From an uncultured Oscillospiraceae bacterium (GTDB lineage: Bacteria > Bacillota > Clostridia > Oscillospirales > Acutalibacteraceae): a stretch of 64,000 bases of DNA. Within the stretch, counting starts at the first letter, position 1. Every line of letters starts with the position of its first letter. Below the pieces are notes generated by a model that did not search any database, was not told where the DNA came from, and saw only the letters and a list, made by a program, of their open reading frames with translations. Made by a program: the position numbers and the translations under genes. Below, in pieces: positions 1 to 8,453 of the stretch. The stretch is from NCBI GenBank assembly GCA_958448165.1, contig CAUDCW010000010.1:1-64000 (forward strand), given 5' to 3'.

Positions 1-79
1 TCTTTCTACCGGCGAAGTTTTCTAATTTTGTAACACATCATTGACAAACCTACATTTTTTATTTTTGCGTATAAAAACA

Positions 80-108
80 GCCGTTCACACGCTGAGCGTA
101 TGAACGGC
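80..108 (-). terminator. Rho-independent terminator of the 49-residue membrane protein gene
   Basis: The inverted repeat GCCGTTCA/TGAACGGC has an inner ACGC/GCGT stem. Read on the minus strand it is followed by a T-rich run, so it fits as the terminator of the small gene at 144-293. Confidence 0.8.
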
Positions 109-143
109 ATATTGCGACAAATAAAATCTGAAAATATAAAGGC

Positions 144-293
144 TTACTGAATTGAGCCTTCAAGATATTTTTCAAGCTCTTCGTCGTCCTTCTTTTTCTT
201 TTCTTTTATTACAAAGAAAGCAAAAGTAGCAGCGGCGATCGCCAGAACAGAGCTTACTACAGCGATTAATGTGATAAGTTTGCTTTTTTTCAT
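144..293 (-). CDS. small single-pass membrane protein, 49 aa
   Basis: This short gene encodes a protein starting MKKSKLIT, with one hydrophobic helix at about residues 6-29 and a very charged tail (KEKKKKDDEELEKYLEG). It has a strong GGAGGT ribosome binding site 7 nt upstream of the ATG (303-308), a consensus-like promoter at 332-360 and a terminator at 80-108, so it is a complete monocistronic unit. The likely topology is N-terminal anchor with a cytoplasmic charged tail. I recognise no family. Function unknown; it is divergent from the surface-protein cluster that starts at 539. Confidence 0.75.
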   Translation of the reverse strand: MKKSKLITLIAVVSSVLAIAAATFAFFVIKEKKKKDDEELEKYLEGSIQ

Positions 294-331
294 AACTTTT
301 AACCTCCGCCCGAGAGTTTTATTATGTATAT

Positions 332-360
332 ATCATAACCATTATTTTGAAAAAAGTCAA
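332..360 (-). promoter_or_regulatory. sigma-A type promoter of the 49-aa gene
   Basis: On the minus strand TTGACT (355-360) and TATGAT (332-337) are separated by 17 bp, and the gene start lies about 40 bp downstream. Confidence 0.65.
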
Positions 361-462
361 CCGTTTGGGAAGAATGGAATAAAATTAATCTTCTGTTAAT
401 ATTTTATTTAATTAAGGCGCCAAACGGGCTTTTGAACCCGGCTGATAAATTGGCGAAATATG

Positions 463-491
463 TTGACAAGGTGGGTGTTAAAGGGTAAAAT
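463..491 (+). promoter_or_regulatory. sigma-A type promoter of the DUF4358/SGNH cluster
   Basis: TTGACA (463-468) and TAAAAT (486-491) have a 17-bp spacer. A nested palindrome (CGCCAA at 418-423 with TTGGCG at 450-455, inner CGGG/CCCG) lies just upstream and could be an operator or the end of an upstream unit. Confidence 0.7.
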
Positions 492-538
492 AAGATAAAA
501 TATCATGGGTGAATATCACTTATATCTTGGAGGTTAAA

Positions 539-1009
539 ATGAAAAAAATTTACACAGTTACAGCTTTATGTCTGGCGATAATCAGCGTGTTTGTATTTGC
601 CGGATGCTCGTCACAGGCGAAGGATGTCGATCTTAAAAATGTCCTTCAGACCATCAACAGCGAATACAAGATTGATTCAACAACCGAGATTGCCGATAAA
701 ACAAGACTGAAGAGCCTGTATCAGATTGACGAGGCTGACGTTGAAAGCTTTGCGGCTGAAATTGACGAGCAGGGTATGACAGAAATTATTCTTGTCAAGG
801 CTGTTGATGCAGACGCCGCAAAAAGAGTATCCGATAAGCTTCAGATTCGTCTGAACAGCAAAAGAAGCCTTGCGGCAAGCTATGATGCAGAAACTCTTGA
901 CCTTGTCAAAAAGTGTGAGGTCAGCACAAACGACAACGTATATGTAAGGCTTATTGTTGCCGAAAACGTTGACGATATGGTGGGAACTTATAACGGATTT
1001 TTTAAGTAA
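539..1009 (+). CDS. DUF4358-type lipoprotein, 156 aa
   Basis: The ATG at 539 follows GGAGG with proper spacing, so it is preferred to an upstream in-frame ATG at 509. Residues 1-22 form a lipoprotein signal with lipobox FAGC, predicting a lipid-anchored extracytoplasmic protein. The rest matches the DUF4358 pattern as I know it: a small alpha/beta domain with a central stretch (EIILVKAVDADAAKRV) and a KxxLxxR region. Its paralogue is at 3048-3533. It heads a cluster with SGNH hydrolases and an MBOAT acyltransferase, so a role in surface glycan acylation is inferred. The biochemical role of DUF4358 is not known to me. Confidence 0.8.
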   Translation: MKKIYTVTALCLAIISVFVFAGCSSQAKDVDLKNVLQTINSEYKIDSTTEIADKTRLKSLYQIDEADVESFAAEIDEQGMTEIILVKAVDADAAKRVSDKLQIRLNSKRSLAASYDAETLDLVKKCEVSTNDNVYVRLIVAENVDDMVGTYNGFFK

Positions 1010-1048
1010 TACCCAAATTTATCCGTATTTTGCGGGGGTTAAAGAAAA

Positions 1049-1990
1049 ATGGAAGAGAACAATAACAGGGAAGAAATAAGACGGCCTATGCACAGCAATG
1101 AATATTACCGTTCGCGCAGCATACAGAGAAAGCGCAAAATGGCGCTCAAAAAGCGCCGCAGGCGAATGGTTCTTGTCGGTGTTGCGGCTCTTGCTCTGGT
1201 CATAGTCCTGTTGGTTACAATGGTGAGCTGTATAGGCAGCTGCGCAGGCTCTGCTGATGTAAAGGTAAATGCACAGCCGGGAACAGCGTCGGGCAACGAC
1301 CCGACAGCGGCTACGCAGGCTGAAACAAAGGCGGATTCTCTGCGAGCTGAGGACGGCAGTGTGAAGCCGGAATATTTTGATGACGCCGTGTTTGTAGGTG
1401 ACAGTGTAACGCTTAGCTTTTCGATGTATGTTGAATCTCAGAGAGAAAAAGGCGAAAACTGTCTTGGCAAGGCATATGTTTTGTCGGCAGGCAGTCTGGG
1501 ATACACAAACTCGGCTTTTCCGGTTGGGGACGAAAACTGCGTATTGCCGATTTATCAGGGCGTTCAGCAGCCGATAGAGGACAGCATTGCCCAGATAGGC
1601 GCAAAAAAGGTTTACATAATGCTCGGTATGAACGATGTCGGAGCATATGATATTGAATCGATAATGGAGAATGTCAAGACCAGAATCGGTATGATAAAGG
1701 ATAAATCGCCTCAGGCACAGATTTATATAGAGTCTGTCACTCCTATGATACCGTCGAAGGAGGGCGAAAGCCTTAACAACGAGGTTATAAGAAGCTTTAA
1801 TGAGCGAATGAAGTCGTATGCCGAGCAGAACAATTATCCGTATCTGGATATATATTCTGTTCTTGCGGACGAAAACGGATACTTGCGCGAAGAGTATTGC
1901 GGCGACCCTGATGCAATGGGAATACACCTGACAATGGAGGCCGACGCTGCGTGGGAGAAATACCTGCTGAAGCATCCTGAGGGAAAATAA
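1049..1990 (+). CDS. membrane-anchored SGNH/GDSL-family hydrolase, 313 aa (copy 1)
   Basis: The protein has a basic N-terminus (KRKMALKKRRRR), a membrane helix at about 40-60 and a short Thr/Ala-rich linker. The SGNH core follows: block I is VFVGDSV with Ser119, block III is LGMND with Asn195, and block V is GDPDAMGIH with His293. A type II membrane protein with an outward catalytic domain is predicted. SGNH proteins of this kind are usually O-acetyl esterases or acetyltransferase partners of MBOAT proteins. It is followed 66 nt later by a paralogue whose core is very similar (VLP.YQGVQQPIEDSI shared). The exact substrate cannot be told. Confidence 0.82.
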   Translation: MEENNNREEIRRPMHSNEYYRSRSIQRKRKMALKKRRRRMVLVGVAALALVIVLLVTMVSCIGSCAGSADVKVNAQPGTASGNDPTAATQAETKADSLRAEDGSVKPEYFDDAVFVGDSVTLSFSMYVESQREKGENCLGKAYVLSAGSLGYTNSAFPVGDENCVLPIYQGVQQPIEDSIAQIGAKKVYIMLGMNDVGAYDIESIMENVKTRIGMIKDKSPQAQIYIESVTPMIPSKEGESLNNEVIRSFNERMKSYAEQNNYPYLDIYSVLADENGYLREEYCGDPDAMGIHLTMEADAAWEKYLLKHPEGK

Positions 1991-2056
1991 GGCGTTGTCA
2001 ATTAAAAGAATGTAATTTATATTCTTTTGTCGGTGGTTATGCAGAAGGGGAAAACA

Positions 2057-3016
2057 ATGGAAGACGACAAGGAAAAATATGATGAAGAAGAAATAGAGAG
2101 TTGTGAACACGACAGAGCCTATTATTTTAAGCGTGCAGTCGCAAGAAAAAGAAAGAAAAAGCTGAAAAGACGACGCAGAAGAATGGTTATCGCAGCAGCA
2201 ACCGTAATTCTGACGGCGGCGCTGACAGCCTTTCTGATCGTTTCCGCCGCAAGCGGCTGCTCGGGAAAAAACAACGAGCACAGCGCAACAATGACATATG
2301 CACAGACAAAAGCAACAGAGCAGTCCGACAATGCGACCGAGCCGGCAAAGGCAACAAAACCGGAAACCTCGCAAAAATCCGTTGGTGTTGCTCCAAGCTA
2401 TTTTGACGACGCCGTGTTTGTCGGCGACAGCATAACGGCGAGCTTTCAGATGTATGTCGAGAACAGGCGGGCTGAGAATGTTGATTGCCTGGGCAAGGCT
2501 TATGTGCTTGCCGCCGCAAGCCTTGGATATACAAATTCGTTTATCCCTGTTGGCGACGAAAGCTGCGTATTGCCTGTTTATCAGGGCGTTCAGCAGCCGA
2601 TAGAGGACAGCATAGCAAAAATAGGTGCAAAAAAGGTTTACATAATGCTCGGGATGAATGATATCGCCCAGGTCGATTATGATACAGCTCTTGAAAACGC
2701 CAAAAAAGTTATCGGCAATATCAAGGCGAAATCGCCGAAGGTCAAAATATATATCGAGTCGGTAACTCCAATGGTCGAGTCTGCTCAGTATGATGCGCTT
2801 AACAACGAAAAAATAAGAGGCTGGAACAGGATAATGAAGTCGTTTGCAGAAGAAAACGGATATTATTATCTTGACATATATTCCGTGGTAGCAGATGAGG
2901 ACGGAAATTTAAGGGAAGAGTATTGTGGAGATCCCGACGGTATGGGTATGCATTTTCTGATGAATGCCGATGAAAAGTGGGAGGAATATCTCTTGATGCA
3001 CCCTGAAGGAAAATAG
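2057..3016 (+). CDS. membrane-anchored SGNH/GDSL-family hydrolase, 319 aa (copy 2)
   Basis: Start chosen at ATG 2057 because AAGGGG lies about 8 nt upstream; an in-frame TTG at 2027 and ATG at 2039 are alternatives. It has a highly charged acidic then basic N-terminus, a membrane helix at about 43-65, a linker, and the SGNH core: FVGDSITASF (Ser125), LGMNDIA, and GDPDGMGMH (His299). Domain order is the same as in the upstream gene, so this is a tandem duplication that has diverged mainly in the cytoplasmic tail and linker. The likely function is hydrolysis or transfer of O-acyl groups on an extracellular glycan, inferred from family and neighbours. Confidence 0.82.
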   Translation: MEDDKEKYDEEEIESCEHDRAYYFKRAVARKRKKKLKRRRRRMVIAAATVILTAALTAFLIVSAASGCSGKNNEHSATMTYAQTKATEQSDNATEPAKATKPETSQKSVGVAPSYFDDAVFVGDSITASFQMYVENRRAENVDCLGKAYVLAAASLGYTNSFIPVGDESCVLPVYQGVQQPIEDSIAKIGAKKVYIMLGMNDIAQVDYDTALENAKKVIGNIKAKSPKVKIYIESVTPMVESAQYDALNNEKIRGWNRIMKSFAEENGYYYLDIYSVVADEDGNLREEYCGDPDGMGMHFLMNADEKWEEYLLMHPEGK

Positions 3017-3047
3017 ACAACAATAAATAAAGAAAGCGGGAAAAGAT

Positions 3048-3533
3048 ATGAATATCAAAACTATTTCAAAAACAGCGGTTATTTTTATGCTTGCAGTGCT
3101 GACTGCACTTTCGGTCTGCGCATGCGGCGGCAGCGGCAAATCTCCTGCGGTTGCCGACATTGCACAGGCAATCATCGACAAATATCCTTTGTCGGACGCA
3201 ATGAGCGAGGTTTCAGGCGAAGACAAGATAAAGAATGTTTACGGCTTTGACGCCGCCGATTACAGTGAAATCAAAGCGTATGTAAACAATTCGGGAACAG
3301 AGCAGGACGAAATTGTCATTGTAAAGGCTTCAAGCTCTGACGCAGTAAGCAAAATAAAGGAAAAGCTCGAAAACAGAATGACCGCAAAGCTCAACTCAAC
3401 AAAGAACTATCTTCCGGAGCAGTATGAGATTATCAGCAAGTGCGAGGTTGCCGCAAAGGGCGACTATGTGAGAATGTTTATTTCTCCGAATGCAGAGGAT
3501 ATGGTAAGCATATTTAATTCTCAGTTTGAGTAA
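3048..3533 (+). CDS. DUF4358-type lipoprotein, 161 aa (second copy)
   Basis: Residues 1-26 form a lipoprotein signal with lipobox VCAC, then a Gly-rich linker. The core resembles that of the lipoprotein at 539-1009: an acidic helix, DEIVIVKASSSDAVSKIKEKLENR, and a CEV..xxDYVRMFIxxNAEDMV end. RBS AAAGCGGG precedes the ATG. The two DUF4358 genes flank the two SGNH genes, giving a mirrored arrangement. An IS5-type MITE has inserted right after the stop codon. Function unknown; extracytoplasmic partner of the acylation genes is an inference. Confidence 0.8.
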   Translation: MNIKTISKTAVIFMLAVLTALSVCACGGSGKSPAVADIAQAIIDKYPLSDAMSEVSGEDKIKNVYGFDAADYSEIKAYVNNSGTEQDEIVIVKASSSDAVSKIKEKLENRMTAKLNSTKNYLPEQYEIISKCEVAAKGDYVRMFISPNAEDMVSIFNSQFE

Positions 3534-3554
3534 TTTACAATATGCTATGACTAG

Positions 3555-3724
3555 GGAAACACTGAATAAATCACGCTGAAAGCTGTTTGCGCATCTTGCT
3601 TGCATATTTTCCGTCAGCCTGACAAAAAATCCTCGTAATGCGACAGCATTACTGCGGCTTATTTGTCCAATCTGACGAAAAATCTGACGGCGCAATATGC
3701 ACAAATGATTTAATCAGTGTTTCC
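3555..3724. mobile_element. MITE family A, full copy 1 (170 bp)
   Basis: The ends GGAAACACTGAATAAATC and GATTTAATCAGTGTTTCC are inverted repeats. The element is flanked on both sides by CTAG (3551-3554 and 3725-3728), a 4-bp target duplication. It encodes no protein. Nearly the same sequence occurs at 54154-54324 and, inverted, at 36590-36760. Confidence 0.88.
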
Positions 3725-3771
3725 CTAGTGCTGTTCCCGGATAAACGGCTTATTTTGGGCGGCGTTAACGC

Positions 3772-3814
3772 TTAAACCTGACAGCGGCAGGGTCTTGCCC
3801 GCCTGTCAGGTTAA
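3772..3814 (+). terminator. strong intergenic hairpin before the MBOAT gene
   Basis: AACCTGACAG and CTGTCAGGTT pair around an inner GGCA/TGCC stem. No long T-run follows, only AAATCTTTAT, so it may be a weak terminator or a leader structure of the gene at 3865. Confidence 0.5.
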
Positions 3815-3864
3815 ATCTTTATAAAAAATTTTATATTTTCTGCAAAAGGAGTGGTAGGTGAAAA

Positions 3865-5259
3865 ATGGTATTTTCAAGTTTGCTGTTTTTGTTTTTGTTT
3901 CTGCCGGTGACATTGCTTATATATTATGTGGTGCCAAGGGCGTATAAAAACGTTTTTCTGTTTTTGATAAGCCTTCTTTTTTACGGCTGGGGCGAGCCGA
4001 TGTTTGTATTCTTGATGCTCGCTTCAATATTAATCAACTATATTCACGCATATCTGATTGACAAGCACAGGGATAACCGTTCATTCGGCAAAAAGCTGGT
4101 TGTATCATCTGTTATAATCAATCTGGGGCTTCTTTGCTTCTTCAAATATGCCGGCTTTATCGGAAATACGCTGAATATGGTTCTGCCGTTTCTGAATATT
4201 CCGATAATTTCAATTCCGCTTCCTATCGGTATTTCGTTCTATACGTTCCAGACGATGTCCTGCGTTATCGACGTTTACCGTGGAGATGCGCCTGCAAAAA
4301 AGAATTTTATAACCTTCGGCACATATGTTGTGCTTTTCCCCCAGCTTATCGCAGGACCTATTGTCCGATACAAGGATGTTGCCGATCAGCTTGACAACCG
4401 CCGTGAAAATATGGATCAGTTTGTTGACGGCGTAAAGCTGTTTATGGTCGGTATGGGAAAGAAAATTCTTGTTGCAAACCAGATGGGCCTGCTTTGGGAC
4501 AGCATACGGGCAACCGGCGACCAGGGTGTTCTAGGCAGCTGGGTAGGCATAATTGCGTATTCAATGCAGATATACTTTGACTTCAGCGGATACTCCGATA
4601 TGGCTATCGGTCTTGGCAGAATGCTCGGCTTTGAGTTCCTAAAGAACTTTGATTATCCGTACATATCAAAAACTATTACTGAATTCTGGCGTCGCTGGCA
4701 TATTTCACTCAGCACATGGTTCAAGGAGTATGTTTATATACCGCTCGGCGGCAACAGAAAGGGCGTTACAAGGCAGATAATCAATCTGCTTATCGTGTGG
4801 GGCTGCACAGGCTTCTGGCATGGCGCATCCTTTAACTTCCTGTTGTGGGGACTTTATTTCGGTGTGCTTCTGATTGTCGAAAAATTTGTTCTTATGCGCT
4901 TTCTCAAGAAGCTTCCGGCGTTTATTCAGCATATATATGCGCTGTTCCTTATCTGCATCGGCTGGGTTATCTTCTATTTTGAGGATTTCGGCGAGATGAT
5001 GAGCTTCCTCGGCAGTCTGTTCAATCCTGCCGCGGGTCTTATCGGCAGCGATGCGCTTCACACGGTTATTTCATATATTCCGCTTCTGATGGTTGGAATT
5101 CTTGCCTGCACACCGCTTGCAAACAAGATTTATCAGAAGATCAAGGGCTGGCAGTATATCTGGATTCCCGAATCGGGGCTTTGCCTCGGCGGACTGCTGC
5201 TGTGCACGGCTTCACTTGTAAGCCAGAGCTACAATCCGTTTATATATTTCAGATTTTAA
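3865..5259 (+). CDS. MBOAT-family O-acyltransferase (AlgI/DltB-like), 464 aa
   Basis: The protein is a polytopic membrane O-acyltransferase. It has many hydrophobic helices and the family motif FWRRWHISLSTWFKEY at about 274-289, with the invariant histidine at His319 in GFWHGASFNF. In the family these proteins pass acyl, usually acetyl, groups across the membrane to extracellular polysaccharide or teichoic acid. An AAAGGAG-like ribosome binding site lies 5' of the ATG. The next gene, a DHHW protein, is the classic AlgX/AlgJ-type partner. Together with the SGNH genes this gives an acylation module. The acceptor polymer is not identifiable here. Confidence 0.92.
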   Translation: MVFSSLLFLFLFLPVTLLIYYVVPRAYKNVFLFLISLLFYGWGEPMFVFLMLASILINYIHAYLIDKHRDNRSFGKKLVVSSVIINLGLLCFFKYAGFIGNTLNMVLPFLNIPIISIPLPIGISFYTFQTMSCVIDVYRGDAPAKKNFITFGTYVVLFPQLIAGPIVRYKDVADQLDNRRENMDQFVDGVKLFMVGMGKKILVANQMGLLWDSIRATGDQGVLGSWVGIIAYSMQIYFDFSGYSDMAIGLGRMLGFEFLKNFDYPYISKTITEFWRRWHISLSTWFKEYVYIPLGGNRKGVTRQIINLLIVWGCTGFWHGASFNFLLWGLYFGVLLIVEKFVLMRFLKKLPAFIQHIYALFLICIGWVIFYFEDFGEMMSFLGSLFNPAAGLIGSDALHTVISYIPLLMVGILACTPLANKIYQKIKGWQYIWIPESGLCLGGLLLCTASLVSQSYNPFIYFRF

Positions 5260-5288
5260 GCAGATTTTCGGAAAGGAAGGACATATAA

Positions 5289-6425
5289 TTGAAGAAGAAA
5301 AAAATTCTGCACTTTATTCCTGCAATAGTGTTTCTAATTTTTATATTTGCAATGGGCCTGCTTTTCGTTTTTCTGCCTAAGAAGGACTATTCGGTCAACG
5401 AAAAGCGATATCTTGAGGGATTTCCGAAGACAACAGCCGATAATATCCTCTTCGGCGACTTTGACTCCGAATTTGAAACCTATATGTCGGACCACATAGC
5501 GGGCAGAGATTTTTTTGTCGGAATGAATGCGTATTATAATTTATACACCGGCAGAAACGGCTCTAACGGCGTGTATGCCTGCAAGGATAATTACCTTATC
5601 AACGACCCGCTTGACAGAGAGAACAATCTGGAAAGCAATCTTAAGATTTTTGCCGATTTTACAAAAAATACCGGTCTTAATACCAACCTTATGGTTATTC
5701 CGAGCACCGGCTATATTATGAGCGATAAGCTGCCGGATAACCACAAGGATTACCTTGACGAGCAGTATTTTGAAACTATACAGCAAAATCTCGGCGGTAT
5801 GAAATTTATAAATGTTATGAATTCGTTCAAGCTTGCCGCAAAAGGCGGAGAACAGCTTTATTACCGCACAGACCACCACTGGACAACGCAGGGCGCATAT
5901 CTTGCCTATCTTCAGTACTGCAAAAGTCTTGGGCTGACACAGGTGCCGGAAGAAGCATACGAAAAGACAACAGTCAGCGGATTTTATGGCACAACCTATT
6001 CGACCGGTGCTTTCTGGAACACACCGCCGGATAATATAGAATTCTGGGAAAACCGCTCCAATCTCGGCGCTGTCAGTGTTAAAATAACAGAGAGCGACAA
6101 AACCAAGGAGCACGACAGCTATTTCTTTTTAGAGCATCTTGACGAGGCTGACAAGTATCCGACATTTCTGGACGGTAACCACGCCCTAGTTGAAATAAAA
6201 AACGAGAAAGCCGAGAACGGAAAGCTGCTTGTAATCAAGGATTCCTTTGCACACGCAATCGTTCCTTTCCTCTCTGAGCATTATTCTGAAATTGTTATGG
6301 TTGACCTTCGCTATTACAAAAAACCAATTTCAGACCTTGTTAAGCAATACGGCATCCAAGACTGCCTTGTACTCTACAGTCTTGACAATTTTGCTACGGA
6401 TACTGATGTTGCCTTCTTGTCGTAA
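5289..6425 (+). CDS. DHHW-family protein (AlgJ/AlgX-like acyl transfer partner), 378 aa
   Basis: TTG start at 5289 behind GGAAAGGAAGG. One N-terminal membrane helix at about 5-27 anchors an extracytoplasmic domain. The DHHW motif at residues 195-198 (YYRTDHHWTT) and a later LVIKDSFAHAIVPFL block give the SGNH-like catalytic set in which Ser of the DSF block is the likely nucleophile. The family acts with MBOAT proteins to place acetyl groups on exported glycans. It is 29 nt downstream of the MBOAT gene and very likely in the same transcript. The length is normal for the family. Confidence 0.87.
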   Translation: MKKKKILHFIPAIVFLIFIFAMGLLFVFLPKKDYSVNEKRYLEGFPKTTADNILFGDFDSEFETYMSDHIAGRDFFVGMNAYYNLYTGRNGSNGVYACKDNYLINDPLDRENNLESNLKIFADFTKNTGLNTNLMVIPSTGYIMSDKLPDNHKDYLDEQYFETIQQNLGGMKFINVMNSFKLAAKGGEQLYYRTDHHWTTQGAYLAYLQYCKSLGLTQVPEEAYEKTTVSGFYGTTYSTGAFWNTPPDNIEFWENRSNLGAVSVKITESDKTKEHDSYFFLEHLDEADKYPTFLDGNHALVEIKNEKAENGKLLVIKDSFAHAIVPFLSEHYSEIVMVDLRYYKKPISDLVKQYGIQDCLVLYSLDNFATDTDVAFLS

Positions 6426-6433
6426 GTTCGACC

Positions 6434-6712
6434 GTCTCGGCGGATAATTTTCCCAAACTCTTCGCAATATCGGCTTGGCGGTATCGGTCATTTGCAGCAA
6501 GCAAACTCCCTCACCTCCTGCGCCGTATTGCTCGATTTTGAAAAAATTCTCTCGCCGATACTCACTATTATTTCTCGCACAGAGAAAATCAGCGGTGAAA
6601 GTAAAATGTCTCGGCGGATAATTTTCCCAAATTCTTCGCAATATCAGCTTTGAAAAAATACCCTCGCCGATACTCACGTTTTTTCGCAGAGAAATTTTGC
6701 AGTGAAAGTAAA
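6434..6712. repeat. imperfect direct duplication in the gap before the sortase gene
   Basis: The 43-bp block at 6434-6476 recurs at 6608-6650, and the block at 6540-6565 recurs at 6652-6677, ending in GTGAAAGTAAA in both copies. Copy 1 carries about 64 extra bp. An open minus-strand frame across it (6330-6677) repeats ILRRxWENYPPR, but there is no ribosome binding site, so I treat it as repeat DNA. This fills most of the 339-bp gap 6426-6764. Confidence 0.75.
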
Positions 6713-6764
6713 CCGTCCAAGCGGCGGCTTTACGAAGTGCATTGGCTTATAATTGAGGTTGAAA

Positions 6765-7742
6765 ATGAAACAGGAAAAAGTAAAGAAAAAGACCAGATTA
6801 TCGGGCAAGATTTTTAACGCAGTTATAATTTTTGTTTTTTTTGTCGGTGTTGCGCTGCTTGTTTATCCGTCGCTCGGCAATCTGATAAGCTGTGTTCAGC
6901 AGCAGGAGGTTGTTGAAGAATATGAAAAGCAGGTTGCAAAGCTGCTGAAAAAAGACGTCACACTGCAAAAGCAGCTTGCGATTGACTATAACAACTCCTT
7001 GGATCAGATTACTCTGCAGGACCCGTTTTCTGATGAAGAAAAACCAACGGAGGTCGAAACGGAGTCAAAGCAGACGCTGGATGAATATTATCAGGCGCTC
7101 AGCATTAACAGCGAAAATATGATGGGGTACATCAAAATTCCGAAAATCTCCATCTCTATTCCTGTTTACCACGATGCCACAGAGGCACAGCTTCAGAAGG
7201 GAATCGGACACCTTAAGGGTACGTCCCTGCCTATCGGCGGTATCGGCACACACTGTGTGCTGGCGGGACACACCGCAGTGCCCGGTAATATGCTTTTTAC
7301 AGACCTTGATAAGCTTGAAATCGGTGATAAATTTTATCTGCACATTCTTGACGAGGTGCTGGCATACAGAGTTAACAGTATTAAGGTTGTTGAGCCTGAC
7401 GATACCTCGGAGATACAGCTCGACCCGGAAAAGGATTATTGCACGCTTCTGACCTGCACACCATACGGCGTTAATTCGCACAGACTTCTTGTAAGAGGGG
7501 AGCGAACAACCTATACCCCGGGTGAGGACGATGACAACGTTGAAGTTGTTGAGGTTACGGATGCACAGGGTAAAGTCGTGGAAACTCAGGTCTATCCCAA
7601 AGACTATTACGATATATTCGGCGTCCGAGTTCCGTACTGGGCTGTTTATGTTGCTATGCCTGTGTTGATTCTGCTTATTATATTGATTGTTGTTATAATA
7701 GTAAGAAGAAGAATCAAGCGTTCCAAAGAAAAACAAGAATAA
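6765..7742 (+). CDS. class C-like sortase, 325 aa
   Basis: Start at ATG 6765, 6 nt after GAGG; an in-frame TTG at 6753 lacks a binding site. The N-terminus is basic with a membrane helix at about 17-37, followed by a coiled linker. The sortase fold carries all catalytic residues: His169 in LAGHTA, Cys231 in LLTCTPYG, Arg244 in RLLVRGER. A second C-terminal helix and basic tail are typical of class C (pilin polymerising) enzymes. No LPxTG pilin gene is adjacent, so the substrate must be encoded elsewhere. A clear terminator follows. It may anchor surface proteins rather than build pili. Confidence 0.88.
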   Translation: MKQEKVKKKTRLSGKIFNAVIIFVFFVGVALLVYPSLGNLISCVQQQEVVEEYEKQVAKLLKKDVTLQKQLAIDYNNSLDQITLQDPFSDEEKPTEVETESKQTLDEYYQALSINSENMMGYIKIPKISISIPVYHDATEAQLQKGIGHLKGTSLPIGGIGTHCVLAGHTAVPGNMLFTDLDKLEIGDKFYLHILDEVLAYRVNSIKVVEPDDTSEIQLDPEKDYCTLLTCTPYGVNSHRLLVRGERTTYTPGEDDDNVEVVEVTDAQGKVVETQVYPKDYYDIFGVRVPYWAVYVAMPVLILLIILIVVIIVRRRIKRSKEKQE

Positions 7743-7748
7743 TACAGC

Positions 7749-7785
7749 AGCCGCCGCTTGGTGTTTTCCAAACGGCGGCTTTTTA
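7749..7785 (+). terminator. Rho-independent terminator of the sortase gene
   Basis: AGCCGCCG-CTTGG pairs with CCAA-CGGCGGCT (7749-7780) and is followed by TTTTT. Confidence 0.9.
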
Positions 7786-7790
7786 TACGA

Positions 7791-7843
7791 TATGCAAGCA
7801 AGATGTGCAAACAGCTTTTAAGCGTGATTTATTCAGTGTTTCC
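7791..7843. mobile_element. MITE family A remnant (one end only)
   Basis: The segment matches the last about 50 bp of family A and ends CAGTGTTTCC followed by TTAA. The other terminus is missing, so it is a truncated copy abutting the sortase terminator. Confidence 0.75.
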
Positions 7844-7849
7844 TTAATT

Positions 7850-8344
7850 TTACCTGACGGCAAACTCCATTACATAATCGTCCATAACAAAGCCGCCGCC
7901 GATGTCGGTGACGATACTCTTGACGTTTACAAAGCCAAGATGCTCATAAAGCGCTATTGTGTCGGTGTTGTGCTTGTTGACGGTGAGATAAATCTTCTCC
8001 TTGCCCTCACTTGTGGCGGCTTCAAGCTCATACATAAACATTGCCTTGCCGATGCCGCAGCCTCTTTTGTCGCATCTGATATAAAGCTTGCTTAAAAACA
8101 ATGCGTTCTCCTCAAGCTTGTAGCAGCTGTAGCCTGCAAGCTCGCCGTCGGCGTAAGCGCCGATATATTTCATTCCGTCATTTAGCTGTTGGGTTATAGC
8201 CTGCTCGCTCTGGAATTTTTCAAGCATATAATCGACCTGAGCCTTTCCGATTATCGGAGTGAAGTATTCGTTCCAGATGGTTTTTGCAAGTGCGGCAAGC
8301 GCCGGCACTGCAGCTTTATCAATGCTTTTAATTTCAAGTGACAT
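7850..8344 (-). CDS. GNAT-family N-acetyltransferase, 164 aa
   Basis: The length and pattern are those of a single-domain GNAT enzyme. An N-terminal strand-helix (IKSIDKAAVPALAALAKTIWNEYF) is followed by the acetyl-CoA pyrophosphate loop RGCGIGKAMFMYEL (motif A). The motif B region is KIYLTVNKHNTDTIALYEHLGF. It should acetylate an amine of a small molecule or protein; the substrate is unknown. Cytoplasmic, no signal. It is a lone minus-strand gene, ending only 3 bp from the TTAA at the end of the MITE remnant. Confidence 0.88.
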   Translation of the reverse strand: MSLEIKSIDKAAVPALAALAKTIWNEYFTPIIGKAQVDYMLEKFQSEQAITQQLNDGMKYIGAYADGELAGYSCYKLEENALFLSKLYIRCDKRGCGIGKAMFMYELEAATSEGKEKIYLTVNKHNTDTIALYEHLGFVNVKSIVTDIGGGFVMDDYVMEFAVR

Positions 8345-8453
8345 AGTGATTCCTCTTTCGCTTTATTAATATATTTTTATGGTTATCCCCTTAAGTAAGC
8401 TAAGCGATAATTTAGTATAGAGTTGAGATTGAAGATGAATTTCGTAACGAAGT

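Noticed and set aside
1019..2374. Minus-strand open frame of 451 codons opposite the SGNH genes
   Set aside because: It is Cys/Arg-rich, has no ribosome binding site and runs antisense to two well-supported genes.
6330..6677. Minus-strand frame with ILRRxWENYPPR repeats
   Set aside because: The repeat is the translation of the nested DNA duplication; it overlaps the DHHW gene end and has no start signal.
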